Below are positions 7,467 through 18,200 of a stretch of 64,000 nucleotides of DNA, in pieces. Positions within the stretch are counted from its first letter, which is position 1, and each line of letters begins with the position of its first letter. The translations under genes and the position numbers were made by a program. This DNA is from Prevotella sp. P5-50. GTDB lineage: Bacteria > Bacteroidota > Bacteroidia > Bacteroidales > Bacteroidaceae. The DNA lies in NCBI RefSeq assembly GCF_002251295.1, contig NZ_NPJA01000051.1:124001-188000 (forward strand), written 5' to 3'. The notes under the pieces are model-generated. The model saw only the letters and a list, made by a program, of their open reading frames with translations. It searched no databases and had not been told where the DNA came from.

Positions 7467-10049
7467 TTATTTCATATTGACCTTAATGGTCTTCAGATCT
7501 TTATCAGCACTTGACGTACCTACCATCAATTCGTATTGACCAGGTACTACACGCATACTATTGCTCTTCGCATCCCAACCTTCAAACTGATCACGGGGCA
7601 ACGGAATGCTGACCTTTTGACTCTGACCAGCCTTGACCGATATTCGGCTATAAGCACGCAACGTTTTGAGCGGACCTTCTGTGTCGGCAGTACGGCGCAA
7701 ATAAACCTGAACCACTTCCGTTCCATCCATCTTGCCGGTATTCTTTACATTTACCGTTACCACGCCGTTCTTATATTGTGGTTTGCCCACTTCAAAAGAC
7801 GTATAACTCAGTCCATAGCCGAAGGGATAGAGCACTTCACCTTTGAAATAGCGGTAAGTACGACCAGTCATACGATAGTCGAGGAAGTCGGGCAGATCAT
7901 CGGTACTGCGGTAGAACGTTATGGGCAGTTTTCCTGAAGGGTTCACTTCGCCCATCAGAATCTCTGCCATGGCTTCACCACCACGTTCTCCACCATACCA
8001 TCCTTGAACAATCGCATCGCAGAGTGGCGCTTCTTCTGTTAGAGCGATGGCACCGCCCGAACAGTTGATAAAGACCACACGTTTACCAGCTTTGTGCAAC
8101 AGTTGCAATATCTGGCGCTGAACGGTAGGCAGATTGATGTCTGTACGGTCGCCACCCTTGAAACCTGGGTCGCTCACTTTCATCTCTTCGCCTTCAACTC
8201 GCGGAGAGATTCCACCAACGAAGACGACCGTTTCAGCATCGCCCACCTGTGCCAGAATCTCGTCAGCAGTAGGTGTTTGCTTTTTACAGATGTCAAACTG
8301 CATGGCTGCCATTCCGCCTTCCTGCACATAGTCTATCTGTATGCGATAGTGGTGTCCGGCTTTGACTTCAAGTTGTGGGGCAGCTTCCTGAATACGTTGA
8401 CGCACCTTCCAAATATTGACCAGCGTATCGCCATTGACCATGACGCGCACTTTATCATCTGCTCCGACACGCAGCGTAAGCGTTTCATCGGTATCAGCAA
8501 CAAACTGTCCGTCGTAACGAGCAGAGAACTGCTCCAGATTGACACCTGGCGCAAAGACCGTATTGCCGCCATTGCTCAGATTGATGGGTGTAGTAATCGT
8601 TACGGTATTGACGGGTGTACCTTCCATCTCGGTATTATTCCAATATGTGGCTTGCATTCCCTTATTGCCCAATGGAGCCTTCATGTGGTCGAAACGACTC
8701 TCATAGATTTCTCCACGAGTCAGACCGCAACCTTGCACATAACGCACATCGCCCAACTTTTGGCGCAGTCCCTGCAGCATGGTGACGGTCTTTGTGGCGC
8801 AACCACTATAGTTTCCCCACATCATGATAGAGTCGTTAGCATTCGGTCCCATGACTACGATGCGTTTAGCATTCTCTTTCTTCAAGGGCAGAATACCGTT
8901 GTTCTTCAGCAGAATAGTTCCTTCACGTGCCATTTGCAAAGCGAGTTGCTTATGTTCTTTCGAGGCAATAACGCTTGAAGGAATCTTGGTCCAACTCACC
9001 AAAGAGTCGGCATCAAAGTCTCCCAATCTGAAACGTGCCACCAACAGTCGGCGCAAACTGGTATTGATACGCTCTTCGCTAATGTCTCCTCGTTGTACGG
9101 CTTCAGGCAGATTGCGGTATTCAGAACCACATTCCAAGTCGGTACCAGACTCAACAGCCTGTGCTACAGCAGCCGGACGGTCGGCTGATACACCATGAAA
9201 TCCTGGCAGGAAGTCGCGGATGGCACCACAGTCGCTGGTGATGAGACCATCGAATCCCCATTCGTCGCGAAGGATTTGTCGCTCATAACGGGCATTACCA
9301 CAACAAGGCTGACCGTCGATACGTTGGTAGGCACACATCACTTCAGCCACCTTACCTTTCTGTACCAAAGCCTTGAAAGCTGGGAGATAGGTTTCCCAGA
9401 GGTCACGTTCTGGCAACTGCTGAATATCGAACGTGTGTCGATTCCATTCCGGACCACTATGCACAGCAAAGTGTTTGGCACATGCCAACAGTTTTGCATA
9501 ACGTTCTTTCGATGGTTTTCCGTCGAAGCTTTGACCTTGCAGTCCATTCACAACAGCAAGTCCCATACGTTCTGTCAGGTATGGATCCTCACCATAGGTT
9601 TCCTGTCCACGTCCCCAACGAGGGTCGCGATAAATATTAATATTGGGAGTCCAGAATGACAATCCTTGATAACGCGACACTTTACCGCTGTGTTTCGCTT
9701 CTTGATTTTTAGCACGTGCTTCGTCGCTCACAGCAGTAAAAACTTGGTAGAGCAATGCATCATCCCATGACGCAGCCATCATGGTGGTGATTGGAAATAC
9801 CGTAACAAAGCCGTTACGGCCTATGCCATGAAGTGCTTCGTTCCACCATTGGAACGCCGGAATGCCCAATCGCGCAATAGCAGGTGACGTGTCCATCATT
9901 AGTTTAGCCTTCTCTTCAAGAGTCAGGCGTCCTAACAAATCATCGGCACGAACTTCTGCAGTAAGTGCAGGATTCTGATATGGTAAAGTCTGTGCTGTTG
10001 CATGCAGACTCAGCATTGCTGTTAGTGTCAGTAATGTCTTTTTCATCAT
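7467..10049 (-). CDS. GH3 glycosidase with PA14 insert, beta-xylosidase type
   Basis: The 860-residue secreted enzyme has a signal peptide at about 1-19 (ending HATAQ). The GH3 N-terminal barrel starts near LGRLTLEEKAKLMM. The nucleophile Asp lies in GLITSDCGAI; the SDC form is typical of the xylosidase/arabinosidase branch, while beta-glucosidases usually have SDW. A PA14-like beta domain (about 445-590, starting MQATYWNNTEMEG) is inserted in the C-terminal sandwich domain, and a fibronectin-III-like domain ends the protein. It should remove single xylose or glucose residues from short oligosaccharides in the periplasm. It lies next to the susC/D locus on the same strand but behind a strong terminator, so it may have its own promoter; none was recognised in the 220-bp gap. 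Confidence 0.87.
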   Translation of the reverse strand: MMKKTLLTLTAMLSLHATAQTLPYQNPALTAEVRADDLLGRLTLEEKAKLMMDTSPAIARLGIPAFQWWNEALHGIGRNGFVTVFPITTMMAASWDDALLYQVFTAVSDEARAKNQEAKHSGKVSRYQGLSFWTPNINIYRDPRWGRGQETYGEDPYLTERMGLAVVNGLQGQSFDGKPSKERYAKLLACAKHFAVHSGPEWNRHTFDIQQLPERDLWETYLPAFKALVQKGKVAEVMCAYQRIDGQPCCGNARYERQILRDEWGFDGLITSDCGAIRDFLPGFHGVSADRPAAVAQAVESGTDLECGSEYRNLPEAVQRGDISEERINTSLRRLLVARFRLGDFDADSLVSWTKIPSSVIASKEHKQLALQMAREGTILLKNNGILPLKKENAKRIVVMGPNANDSIMMWGNYSGCATKTVTMLQGLRQKLGDVRYVQGCGLTRGEIYESRFDHMKAPLGNKGMQATYWNNTEMEGTPVNTVTITTPINLSNGGNTVFAPGVNLEQFSARYDGQFVADTDETLTLRVGADDKVRVMVNGDTLVNIWKVRQRIQEAAPQLEVKAGHHYRIQIDYVQEGGMAAMQFDICKKQTPTADEILAQVGDAETVVFVGGISPRVEGEEMKVSDPGFKGGDRTDINLPTVQRQILQLLHKAGKRVVFINCSGGAIALTEEAPLCDAIVQGWYGGERGGEAMAEILMGEVNPSGKLPITFYRSTDDLPDFLDYRMTGRTYRYFKGEVLYPFGYGLSYTSFEVGKPQYKNGVVTVNVKNTGKMDGTEVVQVYLRRTADTEGPLKTLRAYSRISVKAGQSQKVSIPLPRDQFEGWDAKSNSMRVVPGQYELMVGTSSADKDLKTIKVNMK

Positions 10050-10216
10050 GTTGTTATGTTTTTAGTTTAAGGTCTGTTACCAGCCCCTCATGAGTAATGT
10101 TGTTGAACCTATGTTAATTTTCTGTTTGTTAGTATTTGCTATAATCTATGTTCGTCCTTGTTGTTGTATAATCCTATTATATGCTGTTGCTTAGACGATA
10201 GCGTCTTAATGAAAAA

Positions 10217-10246
10217 ACAGGGGCAGACCTTTCGACCTGCCCCTGT
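10217..10246 (-). terminator. Intrinsic terminator of the susCD operon
   Basis: A 10-bp GC-rich stem (ACAGGGGCAG 10217-10226, CTGCCCCTGT 10237-10246) is followed on the minus strand by TTTTTTC. This is a textbook terminator 26 bp after the small lipoprotein stop codon. Confidence 0.88.
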
Positions 10247-10271
10247 GGCATAGAGATATTAAGTATGTCTG

Positions 10272-10736
10272 TTATTTCAAGTCAGAAGCCTTGTAGATGA
10301 CAGACTTCAGCTCTTTCACGGTTTTCACCTCTTCGCCCTCAGCATTTTTACTGGTGATTTGCTCTTCGAAAGCAAACTTCACGGTGAAGTCGCTCACGCC
10401 CTGAGAGGCAACAACAGGAGCGATAATCTTGGTAAAGATTTCGTTCTTATCGTTAGACAGAGCTACAGTTGCGTTGTAGTTACTCTCCATATAAGCCTTG
10501 GTGCAATGAGAGAAATAGTGTGTTGCACCATGCTCCAGACCATAGGCTGCGTTGACAGCATCTTCGAATGCTGCAACACCTTCCTCGCTCAGGCTACCCT
10601 GGTTGTCGAGGGTTACCTCGCAACGATACCAGCCCATTGAGTCAACATCTGGATCAAGGTCTCTTGAACAGCTGCTGAAAGAGAGAGTCATAGCTACGGC
10701 AGCGAATGCTGCGGCTACATATTTCATAATTTTCAT
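10272..10736 (-). CDS. Small lipoprotein of the susCD locus, unknown function
   Basis: The 154-residue protein begins with a lipoprotein signal peptide ending in LSFSSC (Cys about 23), so it is likely anchored in the outer membrane. The mature part starts SRDLDPDVDSMGWYRC and is soluble, mixed alpha/beta, with no domain I recognise. It is the last gene before the terminator in the operon susC-susD-beta-helix lipoprotein. Its position suggests an accessory surface glycan-binding or assembly role, but that is inference from context only. Confidence 0.7.
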   Translation of the reverse strand: MKIMKYVAAAFAAVAMTLSFSSCSRDLDPDVDSMGWYRCEVTLDNQGSLSEEGVAAFEDAVNAAYGLEHGATHYFSHCTKAYMESNYNATVALSNDKNEIFTKIIAPVVASQGVSDFTVKFAFEEQITSKNAEGEEVKTVKELKSVIYKASDLK

Positions 10737-10762
10737 AGTCGTATGTATGTTTTAATGCTTTA

Positions 10763-13081
10763 TTATTTCTTACCGTTTCTCAGACGAGGTGCACCAGCGC
10801 CGCTCTTATAGATAGCTGAGTTGAGCACTTTCTCAGTCTGCTGATAGTAGAGACCGTCGATACCCTTATCGGTATGGTGGTCAAGGTGACTTGGCTTAGC
10901 GCCTACGAAGTGCTGTGGGTTTGGCGATACCATCAAGTCTGTGGCCTTCAGTTCGGGATCGCAGTGAACCTTCAGCTCGTCAAGTCCTGCAGGATAGTAG
11001 GTGTCGAGTTCGTCCTTCCAAGTCTTCTGCCACTTACCTGGTGAGTTAGAAGTAGCGTTGAAGGCATTGTTGTTGAATGGCTGTCCGCCCTTCAGATAAG
11101 GATCGTTTGTGGTCCAGTTGTTGTAGATGTTGAATACGACCTTACCACTTCCGTCACCACCCTGAATGTTACGAGCATCCCAACCGAGTGCATTCATAGC
11201 ACGGTTCACGTCGTCAGCATCCTTGGTGTTAATCCAGATGTTGTCGTGAATGCTGGCTTCAGAGCCTCCAGGGATATAGCGAGTATTCATCCAAGCAGCC
11301 TTTGTAGAACGAGTCATGAAGTTCACGAAGGTGTTGTGGTGGATGTTGAGATTCCAACGTACAGAAGCATCCCATTTCAGGTTGCGGTTAGAGTCAGTAA
11401 TCAAGCTACCCTTTGGACTATCGTAGAATACGTTGCCGCTGATTTCAACATTCTCCAGAATGTTTGACTTCGGCTTACCGTTGTGGTCAGCATGGATGTA
11501 GTTGTAACCACCACCGTTGTTGTCGTAGAATCCACTGTTATAGTGGCTGCAGTCAATCATCTTCAGGTTGTGGATATAGAAGTCGTTAGAACCCTGAATA
11601 CGGAAGAATCCGCGGATAAGTCCCTGGAATGTACAGTTGTTCCATTCGAGCAGGGTTACATTGATACCCATACCGTTAGAGTACATGTTCATGAAGTAGT
11701 TACCTACAGCTTTTCCGTTTCCTTCCTGAGCATGACCATAGTTGGTAGCCATAGGAACGTCAAAGTCGAGATCCATGAAACGAATAGAGTCGATGTCAAG
11801 GGTAATGGTACTGTTCTCACCAGCATTAGGCTGACGACCCAACATGAAGTTACAGGTATTGACATTAGCACCAGTCTTGGTCATACCGCCGAGATATACT
11901 TTAGCGCGCTTACCCTGTGCAACATCCTCTGGGTTGGTGCGGAGTGTCATACCCTTATAGATGTTGGGGTTATCGGTAAAGTGGTAAGTCTTTCCACCTT
12001 CCAGATAGAATACCTGGTTCTCAGCTACAGTTACATCACTATTGTAGTTAGAGATGATATCGTCGAGCTTCATGGAGTTGTATGACGAGATGTCATAGAT
12101 GTTCATGTTCTCGCCAGTACCGATAGTATCCTTAGCAGTAGGCACGTGCTTGATGAGGATAGGAGCGCCTGGAGTACCCTTGGTACTCTTCATTACAGAG
12201 TTGTAGCAAGCGTCAACCTTTGCCTCGATCGAGCTATCCCATGCGTCGATGTTATAAACCGAGTTCTCAGACAGACCGTCGATAGTAAACTCAGCTACGT
12301 CGTTTACCCATGCTGACTCAGGAATATCGAAGTGCAGATAAGTGGGGTTGGTTGTAGCATTAGGAGTTGACTTCGAAGCGGTGAAGGTCAGATAGTCAAT
12401 CTTCAGAACATTCTGGTCAGCATCTACAAAGTTGAAATGATCACGGAAGATTTTCTTCTTATCATCAGAATACTTGCTGATGTTGCGGTCCAGACGTACC
12501 ACCATAGAAGTCTTGGTGATGTTTAATGTCTGGATAACGAAAGGTACATCATAACGGACACCAGTCTGCATGCCGAAGTAATCAGCCCATTCTGTACCGT
12601 GACCATAACCATACCAGTCAGAGTTTTTAGGGTCAGTCTTCCAACTGTCGTTGTTAGCATCGTATGAGTGGAGTGCACGGATAGCGAAACGGTAGTCGGT
12701 CTGGTAGCTCAGGTTCTTGATCACCAAATCAAACTGCTTAGGATCAGTCACTACCACGTGACCTGCCAGTTCCTTGCCGTCAACACCAGCCTCGGTGTCG
12801 ATCCATGCCTGTTCACCATTTGCCACATAGTTCTGAATCGCCCATTTGATTTCATAGGCCACAGCATCATCTACGGTGTACCAGTAGAGGTGTGCTGTGT
12901 TCAAATCGGTAATCGCGCAGTTGTAGGGATCGGTAGAACCCTTACCGGTGTTGTTGTCCGTGCGGAATGCCGGACGGAACAGCTTATCACGGTTTGCCGA
13001 TTCGCTGATGTCATCGTCCTTACAAGAGAATATGGACAGCGTAGCCATCAGCATCATTGAATATATGAATAATTTTTTCAT
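10763..13081 (-). CDS. Large lipoprotein, fibronectin-like plus beta-helix (DUF4957/DUF5123-like)
   Basis: The 772-residue protein starts with a lipobox signal (LSIFSC, Cys about 20). Residues about 50-300 look like two fibronectin-III-type sandwiches (for example LNTAHLYWYTVDDAVAYEIKW). From about 330 the sequence becomes a series of short beta strands with Asn ladders (ILENVEISGNVF, LNIHHNTFVNF, ASIHDNIWIN), typical of a right-handed parallel beta-helix. This matches the DUF4957 and DUF5123 lipoproteins encoded next to SusC/D pairs in Bacteroidota, often in pectin loci. No catalytic residues of a known polysaccharide lyase were identified. It is probably a surface glycan-binding protein or divergent lyase. 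It follows susD by 39 bp. Confidence 0.72.
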   Translation of the reverse strand: MKKLFIYSMMLMATLSIFSCKDDDISESANRDKLFRPAFRTDNNTGKGSTDPYNCAITDLNTAHLYWYTVDDAVAYEIKWAIQNYVANGEQAWIDTEAGVDGKELAGHVVVTDPKQFDLVIKNLSYQTDYRFAIRALHSYDANNDSWKTDPKNSDWYGYGHGTEWADYFGMQTGVRYDVPFVIQTLNITKTSMVVRLDRNISKYSDDKKKIFRDHFNFVDADQNVLKIDYLTFTASKSTPNATTNPTYLHFDIPESAWVNDVAEFTIDGLSENSVYNIDAWDSSIEAKVDACYNSVMKSTKGTPGAPILIKHVPTAKDTIGTGENMNIYDISSYNSMKLDDIISNYNSDVTVAENQVFYLEGGKTYHFTDNPNIYKGMTLRTNPEDVAQGKRAKVYLGGMTKTGANVNTCNFMLGRQPNAGENSTITLDIDSIRFMDLDFDVPMATNYGHAQEGNGKAVGNYFMNMYSNGMGINVTLLEWNNCTFQGLIRGFFRIQGSNDFYIHNLKMIDCSHYNSGFYDNNGGGYNYIHADHNGKPKSNILENVEISGNVFYDSPKGSLITDSNRNLKWDASVRWNLNIHHNTFVNFMTRSTKAAWMNTRYIPGGSEASIHDNIWINTKDADDVNRAMNALGWDARNIQGGDGSGKVVFNIYNNWTTNDPYLKGGQPFNNNAFNATSNSPGKWQKTWKDELDTYYPAGLDELKVHCDPELKATDLMVSPNPQHFVGAKPSHLDHHTDKGIDGLYYQQTEKVLNSAIYKSGAGAPRLRNGKK

Positions 13082-13120
13082 TGTCTTTTAGTCTTTCTTA
13101 TGTTAATAAGGAATTACTGC

Positions 13121-15253
13121 TTAGAAACCGTAATAGTTCTTGTAGCGTCCGTCAGAGCGAGCAATGGCTTCCTGTGGATAAGGGAGCAAGTAGCGTACTG
13201 CGGGCAACTGCTGTACGGTAGCCTCAGGATTCTGGGTATCAATATCGAAGTTGACTACGGCACCGTTGTTCACAATCTTGATGCTTCCATCCTCATCGCC
13301 ACGGATGTAACCGAAGAGGGAGTAGAGTACTTCGTTCTTGAGCACACCGTCTTTCGACCAGATGTTTTCGCTGTTACCCCAAGCCACATCTTTGGCTGAT
13401 GAAGTCTGACCCGTGATAGCTCTTGCCGAAACAGGCTCGTAAGGCAGACCGAGGTTTGCGAAATAGTCTTCAGGTTTGCTGCTGGGCTGTACGTCTGGCG
13501 TCCAAGGATTGACGATGTACAGCATGTAGAGGTTGCTGTTGGGGAAGTTGGCGTCGCCAGTATTCTTCACATATACATAATAGATGTTGGTCATAGCCGA
13601 GATATTGGCATAGTCAATACCATCGTGCTCGCTGATCATATCAATGTAAGGTGAACCTGTTGACTGGTCTTCTGCTACACCGTAGTAAGCCAAGAAGGTG
13701 TAGAAAATCTGCTCTGAGTAGAGGTTGTTGCGGACAAGATCCTTCCAACGCATGTTCTCACCAGCAAACTCAAACTTACGCTCGTCGAGCACAGCCTTGA
13801 GGAAGTCTTCCTTGGTAGCAGTCTGAGCAGAGGTCAGTTCATAGTTAACACCATTGTATGCACGACGGCGAACCTGGTTTACAGCGTCGATAGCTTCCTG
13901 TGTAGGAGCTCCGTTCACTTCGTTGTCAGCCTCAGCAAACATCAGCAACACGTCAGCATAGCGGATGTAGGCAAAGTTGATACCGGTGTTTCCGGTAGAA
14001 GCCTTACCGAGACCTACAGTGTTCCACAGCTTAGACCACTTGTTGTTATACATGGTGTAGCTGAAGTTGATAGCGGGCAGACCCTGGTTTGAGTAACCCC
14101 ATGTACCGCAAACATAGTCGCGACGGGCGTCACCCTCTTTGAACATGTGGCGATAGAAACGAGTGGTGCGAACGTTACCGCTTGTAGAACCCCATGCTTG
14201 GTTAGAAAAGTCGGTTTCGTTGTTAGCGTCAACTTCGCTCTTTGGACCTTGAGCATAACCCCAAGCACCAGAGTAGTCCTTACCGAAGGGAATTTCGAAG
14301 ATTGCATCGTCACCCTTAGTTGCAATGTGGTTGCACTCGTCAACGAATACATCGCGGAAGCTCTTGTTGAGTGAGTGACCGCCGGCATCAATAACCTTCT
14401 TGGCATAGTCGCGTGCAATCTGATAGTATTCCTTATAGTTAGAAGGACGAGTCATCTTGTAACCATTCACGTCGTTGGCATCGTGGTTCAATGAGTAACC
14501 ACCAGCCTGCAAGGCGAGACGTGCAATCATGGCATAGGCAGCTTCCTTCGAGATGCGCTCGGGAGCGTCGAGGGTTGCGTCCTTGTCAGACTGCATCCAT
14601 TCTGCAGCGTGACGGAGGTCGGCAATCAGCGAATCGCTGACAACCTGACGGTCTGTTACTTCAGGATAGAGATTGTTGGTCTCATAGGTAGCCTTGAAGG
14701 TGAAGGGGATATCGCCCCAGTAGGAGAGCAGTTCGTGATAGAACATTGCACGCATAACCTTGGCTTCACCCATCATCTGGGTCAGTTTGGTCACGTTGGG
14801 TACTTCCTCGGTTACCACACCGCCATTATCTTCGCCATCGGCAATTTCAGTTTTCATCTTCTCTTCATAGAGCTTGCTGTTCTTCAGGTTGAAGATGAAT
14901 TCGTTGGCAGTTTCTACGCCTTTGTAAAGTGCATTCCAGAGGCTGTTGATGTTGCCGGCATCCGAACGCGTATCGAAACGTGCGGGTTTGTTGCCCGATG
15001 CAGTTTCGCTGGTGTTGGTAGAGAAGTCAACATCGCTGTTCAGCTGGAAATCCTTGTACAGATTATTACCGAAGGTGTTTCCAGAGAGAATCTGTGCATA
15101 AACACCATTCAGTGCAGTAGAAATCTCGCCTTCGTTGTTGTAGATGAACTCAGTGTTTGCTGATGTTGAGTCTGGATCTACATCAAGGAAATCGTCGCAT
15201 GCTGTCAGCGACAACATGGCCATTCCACTGATAAATATCTTATTGAGTTTCAT
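13121..15253 (-). CDS. SusD/RagB outer-membrane glycan-binding lipoprotein
   Basis: The 710-residue SusD-family lipoprotein has a signal peptide ending LSLTAC (Cys about 19) and the typical mature start DDFLDVDPDS. The N-terminal TPR-like helical scaffold is recognisable (NSLWNALYKGVETANEFIF, VMRAMFYHELLSYWGDIPF), as is the C-terminal motif (FAYIRYADVLLMFAEADNEV; LDERKFEFAGENMRWKDL). SusD caps the SusC porin and delivers oligosaccharide to it. It starts 29 bp after susC and is plainly co-transcribed. The length is above the average of about 550, which is common in pectin- or hemicellulose-type pairs. Confidence 0.93.
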   Translation of the reverse strand: MKLNKIFISGMAMLSLTACDDFLDVDPDSTSANTEFIYNNEGEISTALNGVYAQILSGNTFGNNLYKDFQLNSDVDFSTNTSETASGNKPARFDTRSDAGNINSLWNALYKGVETANEFIFNLKNSKLYEEKMKTEIADGEDNGGVVTEEVPNVTKLTQMMGEAKVMRAMFYHELLSYWGDIPFTFKATYETNNLYPEVTDRQVVSDSLIADLRHAAEWMQSDKDATLDAPERISKEAAYAMIARLALQAGGYSLNHDANDVNGYKMTRPSNYKEYYQIARDYAKKVIDAGGHSLNKSFRDVFVDECNHIATKGDDAIFEIPFGKDYSGAWGYAQGPKSEVDANNETDFSNQAWGSTSGNVRTTRFYRHMFKEGDARRDYVCGTWGYSNQGLPAINFSYTMYNNKWSKLWNTVGLGKASTGNTGINFAYIRYADVLLMFAEADNEVNGAPTQEAIDAVNQVRRRAYNGVNYELTSAQTATKEDFLKAVLDERKFEFAGENMRWKDLVRNNLYSEQIFYTFLAYYGVAEDQSTGSPYIDMISEHDGIDYANISAMTNIYYVYVKNTGDANFPNSNLYMLYIVNPWTPDVQPSSKPEDYFANLGLPYEPVSARAITGQTSSAKDVAWGNSENIWSKDGVLKNEVLYSLFGYIRGDEDGSIKIVNNGAVVNFDIDTQNPEATVQQLPAVRYLLPYPQEAIARSDGRYKNYYGF

Positions 15254-15282
15254 ATTGATTTCAGTTTCTTAGGTTTGTATCT

Positions 15283-18200
15283 TTAGAATGTTACGTTGAG
15301 ACCGAAAGAGAAGGTGCGTGAACGTGGGTAGCGGTTGTAGTCCATAGAAGGAGTCAGACCAGACTGCACGTCAACCTCGGGGTCGTAACCAGAGTAGCTG
15401 GTGAGGATGAAGAGGTTTGAAGCAGAAACGTAAGCACGGACTTTCTCGATACCAAACTTCTTGGTGATGAGGTTCGGCAGGGTGTAACCTACGGTAACGT
15501 CGGTGCAACGGAGGAATGAACCATCTTCTACGAAGTATGAGAACATCACGTTGTTGACTACGTCTGCAGGGTTCCACAGGCTTGCATTAGCATTCAGATT
15601 CTTGTAGAGTCCCAGTGCACCGTTGATATAGACGTTTTTGTAGAGTGTCTCACCGGTGATGTTGTGACCATCGTTGTTAACAAATCCCTCTGGGGCGGTA
15701 TAACGCCAACGCTTGTCAGCAAACTTAGAATCTACGTTGAAGAAGTTGTACTGGCTTGATGATGATGATGACATAGCGAATGCTGTGGCATTATATACAT
15801 CAAAGTCGAGCATGTAAGTGAAGTTGGCTGTGAAGTCGAAGCTCTTCCACTGACCTGACAAACCGAAACCACCTTGCCATTTGGGGTTGGTGTTACCGAT
15901 TACGGTCATATCCTTCTGGTCGATCTGACCGTCACCATTGAGGTCTTTCAGCTTGATCTTACCGGGCAGAGTAGAGTAACCTGAGTTAGATGAGCTGAAG
16001 ATACCGTTACCGGTGTTATTCTCGTAACCGTCGGTAACAGTACCGCCGATGAGCATGCCGTTGAGTGTAGCTTTGTTGTTAGGAGTGGCCTCGTAAGAGG
16101 CTGTTTCAGGATAGGTAAATTCATCCCAGTTGTAGAGTCCGTCATATACGAAACCGTAGAACAGACCGAGTTCACCACCTACCTGCATCACGTAGTCATT
16201 TTCGATAGATGACTTCCATTTACCAGCAGTATTATAAAGCGGAGTGTTACCGTCAGAAGCATTCAGCTTCTTGATGGTCATCTTGTTGTGACCGAGAGTG
16301 AAGTTACCGCTTACCACATAGTCTTTACCACGTACGATGTCGCCGTTGACGGTGAGTTCCCAACCGTTGTTGGCTACCTTACCGATGTTCTGCATCTGCT
16401 TCTGGTATCCTGATACGCCAGGAATAGTAGAATTGTAGAGCAGGTCACGTGTGGTATTCCAATAGATTTCAGGAGTGATGCTCAGACGTCCACCGAAGAG
16501 TGAGATGTCCATAGCAAGGTTGCGGGTGATCGTAGTTTCCCACTTGATGTCCTTGTTAGGATAGTTACCTGGAGCACCATAGTAGAGTTCACCACCTACA
16601 GTAGCCTCACCGAAAGCGGGACCGCCAGTAGCATTGGTGGTGTAGAGATAGCGCCAGAGGTCGTCAGCGATATTGTTGTTACCGGCGAGACCGAAGGCAG
16701 CGCGGAGTTTCAACTGATCAATCCATTTCACATCTTTCAGGAATTTCTCCTTATTGATCACCCATGCACCAGAGATAGAGGGGAAGTAGCCCCACTGGTT
16801 GCCGGGAGCAAACTTGGTAGAACCGTCAGCACGGAAGGTACCTGAGATCAGATATTTGTGCTGGTAGTTGTATGAAACCTGACCGAAGAACGATGCTGTG
16901 CGGTTGGCAGTAGAACGCTTGGTGTAGGTCTGTTCAGCATAGGGCTGACCGAGTGCCATATTGTTGAGGGCTGTTTCTGCATCGATGTTTTGATCGAAGA
17001 GGTGGGCAGCCTGCTGGTTTGCCTTATACTGTGAGTGATAGATCTCCTGACCCAAGAGGAACGACAAGTTGTGCTTATCCTGGAGAGTCAAGTCGTAAGA
17101 AGCGGTATTGGTCCAAGTGTATGACTCAGAGTTTCTCTTGTAGAGCATGGCAACAGGCTTATTGTTGTTGATGGCAGCTTTTGCCATACCGGTCTGCCAG
17201 CCATAGAAACGTTCAGTATCGCTGAATCCGAGTGTGTAGTTACCCTCACTGCGCAGAACGAGACCCTTGATGGGAGACCACTTCAGTGCAAACTGGTTGG
17301 TGATGGTGTAACCATGCTTCTTCTGGGTGTTGGTTTGGATATCGTTGACAGGGTTTGTCAGACGGAAGTTGCTGGCATCAGCCTCATTTTCCATCTCTTC
17401 GTATGAACCCCACTCACGCAGACCTGCTGTAGGACGGTAGCGCAATACGTCGATCAGACCACCTGAACCGATGTTGTCACCACCTGCACCTTCGTCACGA
17501 CGATAGCTGATCTTAGGATTGTAGGTGAACTCAAGGTTCTTGGTAATCTTGGTATTGAGCTTGAGGTTGATGTTGGTACGACGTACGCCTGAACCGAGGA
17601 TGATACCCTTATCTTCTGACTGAGTCAGTGAGAGGTTGAAACGTGTAGTCTCGTTACCACCACCGATGGTCACGTTGCTGGAGTAGTTGACGGGGTGGTT
17701 GCCCAAAACCTCATCCTGCCAGTCGCGTGTAGCCTCGTTGCGATAGAGAGAAATGTCCTTAGGGTTACCGAAGTTGCCACGGAAAGGCTTAGCCCATGAA
17801 GAGCGGTTGCCGTTAGCAGCAGCACGGTCATACTGATAGTCAACAAATTCGAAGGTGTTCATCTGGCTCATAGAGCGTGCCAATGAAGATACGCTGAGAC
17901 GTCCGTTGAACGACACCTGAACCTTACCAGTCTTAGCAGATTTAGTAGTAACTACAACAACACCGTTACCACCTTTCGCACCATAGATAGCGGTCAGAGA
18001 AGCATCTTTCAATACGTCGATTGAAGCGATATCCGTGGGAGGAATATCATTGATGTTGTCAACCTGGAAACCATCGACGATGAACAGTGGCTGGTTGCTC
18101 TGAGTTACAGACGTGGCTCCACGAACGCGGATGTTGATGTCGGCACCTGGCTGACCATCGACTGTTGTAATCTGCACACCGGCAATCTTACCCTGAAGGG